A DNA stretch of 9,815 nucleotides from NCBI GenBank assembly GCA_024641365.1, contig JAHEDF010000118.1, forward strand, positions 1 through 9,815. The letters are read 5' to 3'. Of this stretch, positions 1 to 6,585 are shown piece by piece. Under the pieces are notes generated by a model. That model was given only the letters and a program-made list of their open reading frames with translations. It was not told the origin of the DNA and searched no databases. How positions within the stretch are numbered: position 1 is the first letter of the stretch; each line of letters starts with the position of its first letter. The position numbers were made by a program, and so were the translations under genes. This DNA is from Planctomycetota bacterium. GTDB taxonomy: Bacteria > Planctomycetota > UBA11346.

Positions 1-249
1 CACCAGCATTGCTGGTTCAAGATGCGGAAAACTATCACAAGTGTCAGTCAATTAGCACGCTTAGATGATTTCAATAATGATGGTGAAGCTGATAATTATG
101 TCAGTGTTAATCGTGATGCACCGGTCTATCCAAAATATAATGATTTCGCTTTTGATTTAATCACCGACCGTGCCGGTAATTTTTATTTTGGTCGTGGTGG
201 TCATGGTGCCACGCCAGATTATCCATTGCTGACCCAAATTAAAAATTAA
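1..249 (+). CDS. 3' end of a PVC-type secreted dehydrogenase / haem-binding protein, probably truncated
   Basis: The reading frame is open from the left edge and ends at TAA 247-249; the true start lies outside the window. The visible part reads ARLDDFNNDGEADNY, then a short variable stretch, then DFAFDLITDRAGNFYFGRGG. This matches, from memory, a beta-propeller segment of large planctomycete/verrucomicrobial proteins annotated as membrane-bound dehydrogenases or PVC-type haem-binding proteins; the DxNxDGEAD part resembles a calcium-binding loop of the propeller. In those proteins several hundred residues, including more propeller blades and often a cytochrome-like CxxCH domain, follow this point. 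Here the frame stops about 10 residues after the FYFGRGG motif, so the gene looks cut short, and a complex inverted repeat begins 38 bp downstream. The residues just before the motif (HQHCWFKMRKTI) are less family-like, so a frameshift is possible there too. Family fairly likely; gene status (short variant or pseudogene) unresolved. Confidence 0.55.
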   Translation, partial: HQHCWFKMRKTITSVSQLARLDDFNNDGEADNYVSVNRDAPVYPKYNDFAFDLITDRAGNFYFGRGGHGATPDYPLLTQIKN

Positions 250-286
250 GAGACACGATAAATGTTGTGCCGTTAGGAGTCTTTGC

Positions 287-510
287 GTCCGGAGGTCCGG
301 AGGTCCGGAAGTCTGATGGGTTGGTAAATGGTCGTAGATCAACGATGGCCTTTTTCGTTACTGCAAAAAGGTGGCACTACGTGCCGAGCAAAAATTACCA
401 ACTTAAAGTGGTGAGCGCAGCGAACACCTTTTTGCAGTCGCAGAACCTAACCCACACAGTACAAATAATTCACAATAATTAAAGACTTCCGGACTTCCGG
501 ACTTCCGGAC
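287..510. repeat. 224-bp composite inverted-repeat element with 8-bp tandem-repeat arms
   Basis: The left arm 287-313 is GTCCGGAG, GTCCGGAG, GTCCGGAA, GTC. The right arm 484-510 is GACTTCCG three times, then GAC. The arms are reverse complements over 27 bp except at two positions, both of which become G-U pairs if the top strand is transcribed, so a + strand RNA could form an uninterrupted 27-bp stem. Each 8-bp unit contains the palindrome TCCGGA, three per arm. The 170-bp interior holds further nested inverted repeats: TGGGTT 317-322 with AACCCA 448-453, and a 14-bp pair listed separately. The element fills the gap between a truncated + strand gene and the end of the - strand helicase, whose stop codon lies only 2 bp past the right arm. 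Neither arm is followed by a T-run, so it is not an ordinary intrinsic terminator. It could be a dispersed palindromic repeat, a non-autonomous mobile element or a structured RNA; the sequence does not decide. Confidence 0.85.
360..438. repeat. Inner 14-bp perfect inverted repeat with GCAC-TAC-GTGC mini-hairpin
   Basis: ACTGCAAAAAGGTG (360-373) and CACCTTTTTGCAGT (425-438) are exact reverse complements, separated by 51 bp. Directly after the left arm, GCAC 374-377 and GTGC 381-384 form a small hairpin with loop TAC. TTGGTAA (321-327), outside the left arm, can pair with TTACCAA (395-401), which lies between the arms, so an alternative fold is possible. Together with the outer arms this gives a nested, cruciform-like layout. 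Confidence 0.75.
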
Positions 511-511
511 C

Positions 512-3500
512 CTAATTAAAAACACTGACGTAACTGACCTGATCTAACGACCACACCGCGCCATCAATAGCAGCTTGTAAGACATTTACTTGCCGTTGTT
601 CTTCTTCAGCTTCTTGTTGCGCTTGTTTTGTTTCTGGATGGTTATCACCAAAACGTTGTGCAGTGGTAATGGCACACGCTTGTGCGGCCGCCAAACCTGG
701 GAGTAAACGATCGTCTAACGCTTTGCGTAAACGAACGCGTTCACTGGTTAAATCAGTGTCCACATATTTTTGACCGGCGTCACAGGCGCGCTGCATTTGT
801 TTTTGCCAACCGATAACACGCTCAGGTTGACCAGCTAATAACGGTCGCGTCCATGCATCACGATTGACAGAACTACTGGCGGCGAGGTCGCCATTTTTCG
901 CACTAAATGGTTGTTTTAATAATTCGAGTACAGCAGCGTCTGTTTCAACAGTGGCGTCATCACTACGCACACAAATTAAGCGCTGTGTTGGTGGAGCGAC
1001 AACAAATAAACGACGTAACACTTCAATGCGAATGTTTGATACTGCGAGTGGCGCTAAATCAACTGCTAGCGAATAGACTGCGCGAATGCCGCTCCACGCT
1101 TTGCCACCATCAGGTGCTTTGCGTCGCCATGCCATGGCTTTGCACCAATCAGAGGCAGTCGCATCAGCAACTAAACGATCTATTAATCGATGTCCAATTC
1201 CAAAATAGGATAAATGTGGGTGTGCGAGTGCGGCATTACGGCTGAAAACGCCTTCTTCAGGTTCGTCGTGATAGCGCGTGCGCATCGACCAGGGTTGCGG
1301 ATGTTCTTCTTTGCGTTTTGCCGATCCGCCCATGGAGCGAATCCAGCGAGCGACAGCGCCGACTGGAACTTCTTCGTCATTGACCGCATTACTTAATTCA
1401 CCAGCTAAAATATACGCGGTCGCATCACTGGAAAATCCATCGTCAGCTTGTGCATCACGTGCTGCCCGTTCACGGGCGACGACGTCAACAATACCTTTTG
1501 TTGCCGCGCGAACGCCCTCTGCGCCACCAGTTAAAGCGGCGGTTAAAGCGGTGGTTTCGACATCGTCAGCAATAAATTCAAGGCCAGACGATGACGCGGT
1601 AAATAATCCAACGGCTTGATCTAAAACCTCACACCACGTCGTATCAATGGCATCAGGATTTTCACAACTAAGAATCCAACTGGGAATATCGCCGTCGCGA
1701 CCAAGGCGATCAACGCGACCGATACGTTGTTCAACGGCAGCAACTGACCACGGCATATCATGATGCACCACGACCGAGACAAATTGGAAATTACGTCCTT
1801 CACCGCCTAATGGATCGCTGACCATAATCGAACAACGAATATCGGATGCAAAGCGGCGAGCTGCATCTTCGCGCGCTAAAGTATCTTGATGAGCACCAAA
1901 GGTCTCAACGGTTTGGTCACCAAATGCTTTACCAAGTGCAACGGCTAATGGTTCAATTGCTAATGCGTGTGTGGTAAATAACAATATTTTTTCGTCAGGG
2001 GAATCTTCCCAGAATTTTTCAATAGCTTTTATTAATTCCTGCAAACGCATAGTTGGCTTTTTGTGGGACTGTTTAAGCCAGGTGGCATTCGCACTGCGCA
2101 GATTTTTCAAAACATCGGCCTCCACCGATGGATCGCAATTACAGGCTGCACTAATAGCGACATGAGTTGCTATTTCATTTTCAGATAAATCAGATCGTAA
2201 TACTTGCTCAAGCGTTTCATTTTTTCCGGCCTGGTCACGATATTCTTTAAATTCTGCCGGATCTTCTAGTACCGTAGCGCGCATTGCTAATAAGCGATCA
2301 GTTACGGCAGGATGTGCAGCGACTGCTAATTCGACTTGCAGAATCCAATGCACTAAACGTGGATTTAATTGTCCAGCAGCAGCTTGCACTAAAGTCATTC
2401 GATAATTTTTCAGCGCATCACGAACGGCAATTTCTGCTTTATCAGGTTTGTACGAAATTATTTCTCTACTGCGCGTCGTTGCATCGAAGGCGCGAATGCC
2501 CGTGGTTTCTGCTAAGCGAGCCAACACACTACGACGATTGCGAATGAGTCGACGATCAAGCTGTAAATATTCTCGCACATACCCTAATACTTTATCGATG
2601 GCTTTGCCATCGGTGCGATAGGCTTCAATATGTTTTTGTAAAATCGGATCGCCTGGGACTGCCGCTAACCAGGCATCACATAAGGCATTTCGATCATTAT
2701 CAGCGATTTCGGCGGTTTGTTTTAATAGGGCGACCACTTTATCATGCGCAGTGAAGCGTGCCTGAAAGCCGTCAATATCATCGGTGTGCCAAATGTGTGG
2801 CTGCAATAATGCTAACAATGCTAAGTACGCGTCAGCGTGTTGGCGTGCAGGCGTTGCGGATAATAATAAAACATGCGGTGTGCTTTTTGAGAGAACGGCA
2901 ATGCGCTTATATAATAAACCGCCCGGTTGCATGCGGTGACATTCATCAACAACAAGCACATCCCATTCCGAGGTCGCTAAACGGAGTGCGTCTTTACCTT
3001 GCAATGATTCGACTGCGCGACTTGATGCGATAACAAATTGTTCATCCACCCAGGGGTTACCTTGATAAGTTAAAATGCGCTCAGCATCTAACATAATAAA
3101 ACGACGACCACCGAAACGGACAAATAATTCTAAAAACCATTGACTGATTAAAGCGCCAGGAACAACAATTAATACGCGTAGCGTAGGTTTAATTGCTAAC
3201 AATGATTGAATAACTAAACCAGCTTCGATGGTTTTTCCCAGTCCCACTTCATCAGCTAATAAAAAGCGCACGTGGCGATCATCTAACATGCGTTGAGCGG
3301 CTAACATTTGGTGCGGCAAGGGCATGACGCGTGCCGCTGCTAAACCAACCACACCACCTGTGTGTTCCCACGCATGATCGCGCCACGCTAATAATTGTTC
3401 ACGCGCACTAATGGTGTTGGGTCCCCATGGCTCGGGCATTTTTGAGCCAACCGATTTTGATTTATGGGGCAATAAATCATTAAATGCAGCAGTAACTAAT

Positions 3501-3859
3501 TGTTCAACGGCGTCGCGTGGTGCGGGCATACCAACAATGGTATCTTCGCGCATGGCGACGGTTTCGTCGCCACAAGTAATAGCATAGACTAATAAACCAC
3601 TAGCGGCATCACGGCCTAATTTTGCAGGGGCAATTATTCCAGCGACCGGTTTTTCTGCTCCGGGCCGATTAACCAAGACACGTGTCCCAGGTAATAAGGC
3701 ATAGCGTTGTACTAAGCGTGTTTCCTGGGTCATCTCCGCGCCAGTGGCGAGGAATTTAATCAGAGTAAATCCACCACGCTCCTCAATTAAGCGCGCGAGG
3801 CCTTCAGATTGGAGATCAACAACGGTTACGAGAGCGCCTTTTGCCATGCGGCTGGGCAT
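512..3859 (-). CDS. RapA-type SNF2 family ATPase/helicase, DpdE/DrmD-like
   Basis: This is a large superfamily 2 DNA translocase. Numbering from the TTG-initiated frame at 3919, motif I is ADEVGLGKT (222-230), motif II is DECH (325-328), motif III is SAT (354-356), motif V is GGEGRNFQF (705-713) and motif VI is QRIGRVDRLGR (731-741). The EGRNFQF plus QRIGRxDRxG pair is typical of the RapA/HepA branch. About 200 residues precede motif I, with a small beta-rich region (LLPGTRVLV, then VAGII) that resembles DpdE, the helicase of 7-deazapurine DNA-modification clusters; DrmD of DISARM is also related. About 390 residues follow motif VI and end in a charged coiled-coil-like stretch (ETKQAQQEAEEEQRQV). 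The start is uncertain. TTG 3919 would sit directly at the predicted transcription start, so ATG 3859 or ATG 3847 (MAKGALV) is preferred; none has a clear Shine-Dalgarno. All ATPase motifs look intact. RapA-type family certain; DpdE-like specificity is inference, and no dpd or DISARM partner is visible. Confidence 0.88.
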   Translation of the reverse strand: MPSRMAKGALVTVVDLQSEGLARLIEERGGFTLIKFLATGAEMTQETRLVQRYALLPGTRVLVNRPGAEKPVAGIIAPAKLGRDAASGLLVYAITCGDETVAMREDTIVGMPAPRDAVEQLVTAAFNDLLPHKSKSVGSKMPEPWGPNTISAREQLLAWRDHAWEHTGGVVGLAAARVMPLPHQMLAAQRMLDDRHVRFLLADEVGLGKTIEAGLVIQSLLAIKPTLRVLIVVPGALISQWFLELFVRFGGRRFIMLDAERILTYQGNPWVDEQFVIASSRAVESLQGKDALRLATSEWDVLVVDECHRMQPGGLLYKRIAVLSKSTPHVLLLSATPARQHADAYLALLALLQPHIWHTDDIDGFQARFTAHDKVVALLKQTAEIADNDRNALCDAWLAAVPGDPILQKHIEAYRTDGKAIDKVLGYVREYLQLDRRLIRNRRSVLARLAETTGIRAFDATTRSREIISYKPDKAEIAVRDALKNYRMTLVQAAAGQLNPRLVHWILQVELAVAAHPAVTDRLLAMRATVLEDPAEFKEYRDQAGKNETLEQVLRSDLSENEIATHVAISAACNCDPSVEADVLKNLRSANATWLKQSHKKPTMRLQELIKAIEKFWEDSPDEKILLFTTHALAIEPLAVALGKAFGDQTVETFGAHQDTLAREDAARRFASDIRCSIMVSDPLGGEGRNFQFVSVVVHHDMPWSVAAVEQRIGRVDRLGRDGDIPSWILSCENPDAIDTTWCEVLDQAVGLFTASSSGLEFIADDVETTALTAALTGGAEGVRAATKGIVDVVARERAARDAQADDGFSSDATAYILAGELSNAVNDEEVPVGAVARWIRSMGGSAKRKEEHPQPWSMRTRYHDEPEEGVFSRNAALAHPHLSYFGIGHRLIDRLVADATASDWCKAMAWRRKAPDGGKAWSGIRAVYSLAVDLAPLAVSNIRIEVLRRLFVVAPPTQRLICVRSDDATVETDAAVLELLKQPFSAKNGDLAASSSVNRDAWTRPLLAGQPERVIGWQKQMQRACDAGQKYVDTDLTSERVRLRKALDDRLLPGLAAAQACAITTAQRFGDNHPETKQAQQEAEEEQRQVNVLQAAIDGAVWSLDQVSYVSVFN

Positions 3860-3926
3860 AGTCTGCCGCAATATGGATTCGTCCAGTGTTGACGCGGTGG
3901 TGATCGTACAGAGACACAAATAGGCG

Positions 3927-3932
3927 ATTATA
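3927..3932 (-). promoter_or_regulatory. Candidate -10 box (TATAAT) for the SNF2 helicase gene
   Basis: On the minus strand the hexamer TATAAT is a perfect match to the sigma-70 type -10 consensus, in the gap between the PilX-like gene and the helicase gene. No convincing -35 hexamer lies 16-18 bp upstream and there is no extended -10 TG, so an activator or a different sigma factor would be needed. Transcription would begin near 3920, giving ATG 3859 or 3847 a leader of about 60-70 nt. Confidence 0.35.
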
Positions 3933-3970
3933 TGTGAATAATCACTTCTATGTTGTTTGTCGTAGAGAAA

Positions 3971-5149
3971 TCACCACTGCTTTGGTTCCTCTTTCAGGCG
4001 TTGCACAAATCGAATAGTTCCGCCAAAACTTTTGAGCTTGCCTTGCGCAGAATTATAACGACTGCGATTTTGCGGACGTTGAGCGTAGCTGGTGTTTTGA
4101 AATAATTCGCCATCACCATCGGTGCCTACGCCTCCTAAATCACCTGCTAAATTAAAAACTAATTGTCCACCAACTGCTGGACTCCATTCGACTAAATACC
4201 ATTGACGTAATTCATTTGCTTGGATGGCATTAAAAATGTCCTCACTTTGAAACAATTGTTTGCATAATTCATTTTCTTCATCGGATAAAAGAGGATCATT
4301 ACCAAATGAGCGGAAACCGTTGGTGCCACCAACTCCTACTGTGACCACAAACGTGGCGGCATTATAAACGCGATAATTTTTATCTGGGTGAGATGGACCA
4401 CAGCGATGCAAACGAAACCACGACATATTAATCGAATTTGCAACGGGGGTAGGGTCGCCACGTTTAAATTCATCAAAAGCTTTTTCGGTGGTGCTACTTG
4501 AAGCTTGATTCCATTTCCAATTAACGGCGTTCACATTCAGTAATGGCATGGGATCAGGGCGTGATAAATAGGGCACACCATTTTCGGGATTAATAGGATT
4601 TGGCGCTGCGTCTAGACGAATGGCATAGGGTGGGATTTTTTTACGATACATGTCGACACGTAATGAACTGCCAATGGGAAAATAGTCATTTGAATAGCCG
4701 CTTGATGAACGTCGGGTATCGCTTTGTGTGCCCCAGTTTGGTCGATAGGTATATAATGAATTACCAGATGGCGTTGTTGCAGACTGCGCATCAAGAAAAA
4801 ATATATCACGTGTCGTTGCAGGTTGCGCATCGACTTTTGGACCAACCGTTCCGTCGCGTACGTCGATCCACCCGTGACCTTCTAAATGAAAACTTTTATT
4901 TTCTGTAGCGCGTCCAGAACCAACCTCTTCGACCGTGGTATCATAACCTAACCGTGACGCTTCCATAATATAACAACACGCTGCAGATAACATGATGCGC
5001 GCTTGTGCCTCTTGCATCATTTGCTGGCTTTCTTGTACGTCATTACGCATGCGCGATAAAAACGTTATAGCGAGACTTGCTAAAAGTGCAGAAACGCCAG
5101 CAACAATAATTAATATGGTACCAGTGCGATGAGGAGTAGAAAAATACAT
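3971..5149 (-). CDS. PilX/GspK-like minor pseudopilin (392 aa)
   Basis: The N-terminus has a short leader ending RTG, then a hydrophobic helix (TILIIVAGVSALLASLAITFL, about residues 11-31) and a polar, Gln/Glu-rich helix (about 33-60). This is a class III prepilin layout with probable cleavage after Gly10. The mature chain would have Ile, not Glu, at position 5. Loss of Glu5 is the hallmark of GspK in type II secretion, the protein that caps the pseudopilus, and PilX-like proteins are the pilus counterparts. The remaining 330 residues form an exported domain that I do not recognise; its cysteines include an adjacent pair near residues 53-54. It is third in the operon, 29 bp after the PilW-like gene, and ends in TGA. 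The start ATG 5149 is chosen because it gives the expected short leader; the ribosome binding site is weak. Export by prepilin peptidase and a place at the tip of a pilus-like fibre are inferred. Confidence 0.72.
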   Translation of the reverse strand: MYFSTPHRTGTILIIVAGVSALLASLAITFLSRMRNDVQESQQMMQEAQARIMLSAACCYIMEASRLGYDTTVEEVGSGRATENKSFHLEGHGWIDVRDGTVGPKVDAQPATTRDIFFLDAQSATTPSGNSLYTYRPNWGTQSDTRRSSSGYSNDYFPIGSSLRVDMYRKKIPPYAIRLDAAPNPINPENGVPYLSRPDPMPLLNVNAVNWKWNQASSSTTEKAFDEFKRGDPTPVANSINMSWFRLHRCGPSHPDKNYRVYNAATFVVTVGVGGTNGFRSFGNDPLLSDEENELCKQLFQSEDIFNAIQANELRQWYLVEWSPAVGGQLVFNLAGDLGGVGTDGDGELFQNTSYAQRPQNRSRYNSAQGKLKSFGGTIRFVQRLKEEPKQW

Positions 5150-5178
5150 GTGTAAGGTCTCTATAACAGGTTTTTAAA

Positions 5179-6585
5179 TTAGAGTCCATTATCAATTAAT
5201 GGATTGTCATAACTATCAAGATGTGGGTCTGCATCACCATCTTGAGGAAATGGATTAGCCCATTTATTTTCTTTGAGATGCCGTTGTTGCCGAGCACCAC
5301 GCAAGGTGGTTCCAAAGGCGGTAAATGAAAATTCAGTTTCCTTGCCAGTTAGATTATTAACCCAGGTAATACGATGCAGACAGAGAAACTGTCCAGTACG
5401 GATATGGCGAATAGAGGAGACATGCAATTGCGGCCATATTTCCGGAGCGTTGGTGGTGTCTAACCAGTGACGACGCGTATCAACTTCGTCAATCATTTTA
5501 TCTAATTGTGCTTCCCCGGATCCCGCTGCGCCAGCGCGGATATGTGACCAATATTTTTTACTGCAGACATCAATTAAGTCTTTTACATTGCGAGGTTCTA
5601 ACGATTCTGAAGCAGTCTTTGTAATTTTATAGGGATTAGCCATTGAATAGACCGGACCAAGTGTAATTCCTAAAATATCATTCGCATAATGCACACCATT
5701 TGCTCCGCCATCTGCTCCCAAATAATAATGTTTTCCTCGCATGCCACCACCAGTGTAACACCACTCGGGAGACATGAGCCACATGGGTCTCTGGGTTTTT
5801 GCACCATTAGAATAAGCAGCGAGCGGTGTATTGGATGGAATATAATCAAGCATGCCATATGAACCTAAGGTCCATTTTAAATGATTTATTTGATGGTGAT
5901 GCCATGGTTGTCCATTTGTCCCTAAAGTATTAAATAAATAATAAGCACCAAATAATTGTCGCTTTAAAACGCAGTTTGATTTAAACGATGTCGCACTTTC
6001 GCGTTCTACTTTGCCATTATTATTTCGTACGGGCTGGCCATTTGCATCTAATTTGCGAATCGATTTGGTAGGAACACGTTCCGCTAAATTTACCCACGAC
6101 CAACTACGGGGGTCATGTGCCATCCAGGCATTTGGATCCCATCGTTTTGATTTTTTTAAGCGATTTCTTTCACCATTTGATAACCGTGACTGTAATTTAT
6201 CGACGCTGCCACCAGTGATTTGCCCAACGGTCGATCCATTATTAAAATCATTACTTACTTTCATGGGGGTAAATGACATGCCTTGAATGCGGCCATTAAC
6301 ATCAACATAATTCCTTAATACAGTTTCATCATTTGGTGTCGCTGGGTTGCCAGGTGAACTATCATAGGGATTATCATGGGATGACCAAAAATCGGTCTCA
6401 GCCAATGCAATGTTCATGCCTGCACGAATAATACTATTTTCGGTAGCTAAATTCTGTGCGAGCGAAACGCTTTGTGCAGCGGTTCGCAACCCGGCTGTGG
6501 CGACATACACCACCATCGTGCCGAGCGCGATAGCGATCATTAATTCAATGAGTGTAAAGGCGTGTTGAGTTGGTGTGTGTTTCAT
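5179..6585 (-). CDS. PilW/GspJ-like prepilin with long ectodomain (468 aa)
   Basis: A nine-residue leader (MKHTPTQHA) is followed by FTLIELMIAIALGTMVVYVATAGL, a textbook N-methylation/prepilin signal with Glu at mature position 5 (Glu14) and a membrane helix of about 20 residues. The residue before the cut is Ala rather than the usual Gly, which prepilin peptidases tolerate but often process less well. The following helix (SLAQNLATENSIIRAGM) is the normal continuation of the pilin spine. The rest, about 400 residues, is a soluble domain with four cysteines and many Trp, Asn and Gly; I do not recognise its fold. GspJ and PilW proteins are usually about 200-350 residues, so this one is long. 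The start codon overlaps the stop of the upstream PilV-like gene (ATGA, 6585-6582) without a strong Shine-Dalgarno, which points to translational coupling. Likely role: minor tip pilin partnered with its two neighbours. Confidence 0.78.
   Translation of the reverse strand: MKHTPTQHAFTLIELMIAIALGTMVVYVATAGLRTAAQSVSLAQNLATENSIIRAGMNIALAETDFWSSHDNPYDSSPGNPATPNDETVLRNYVDVNGRIQGMSFTPMKVSNDFNNGSTVGQITGGSVDKLQSRLSNGERNRLKKSKRWDPNAWMAHDPRSWSWVNLAERVPTKSIRKLDANGQPVRNNNGKVERESATSFKSNCVLKRQLFGAYYLFNTLGTNGQPWHHHQINHLKWTLGSYGMLDYIPSNTPLAAYSNGAKTQRPMWLMSPEWCYTGGGMRGKHYYLGADGGANGVHYANDILGITLGPVYSMANPYKITKTASESLEPRNVKDLIDVCSKKYWSHIRAGAAGSGEAQLDKMIDEVDTRRHWLDTTNAPEIWPQLHVSSIRHIRTGQFLCLHRITWVNNLTGKETEFSFTAFGTTLRGARQQRHLKENKWANPFPQDGDADPHLDSYDNPLIDNGL

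Noticed and set aside
271..453. Possible integron attC site (GTTAGG at 273 and ACCTAAC at 445)
   Set aside because: The 3' half-site does not satisfy GTTRRRY, the paired core sites are missing, and the extensive outer 27-bp arms are not attC-like.
267..482. 71-codon + strand ORF (GTG start) running through the inverted-repeat element
   Set aside because: It reads directly through the palindromic arm and the nested stems, whose base pairing fixes the text; no ribosome binding site and no family. Best seen as a by-product of the repeat, though dispersed copies could make it look conserved in protein databases.
287..510. CRISPR array
   Set aside because: The 8-bp units are contiguous, with no spacers, and the two arms are inverted, not direct.
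287..510. Simple bidirectional rho-independent terminator for the two converging genes
   Set aside because: Neither arm is followed by a T-run on the relevant strand, and the 170-bp interior is far too long for a terminator loop. A role in blocking read-through is still possible.
864..1619. Several + strand ORFs of 60-113 codons opposite the helicase gene
   Set aside because: They are shadow frames of the helicase, which has clear ATPase motifs across its length; they show Arg/Ser/Ala-rich low-information products and no family signal.
512..3859. Assignment of the helicase to DISARM (DrmD) or to housekeeping RapA by name
   Set aside because: The ATPase motifs are shared by the whole RapA branch and no partner genes are in view, so only a DpdE/DrmD-like label is justified.
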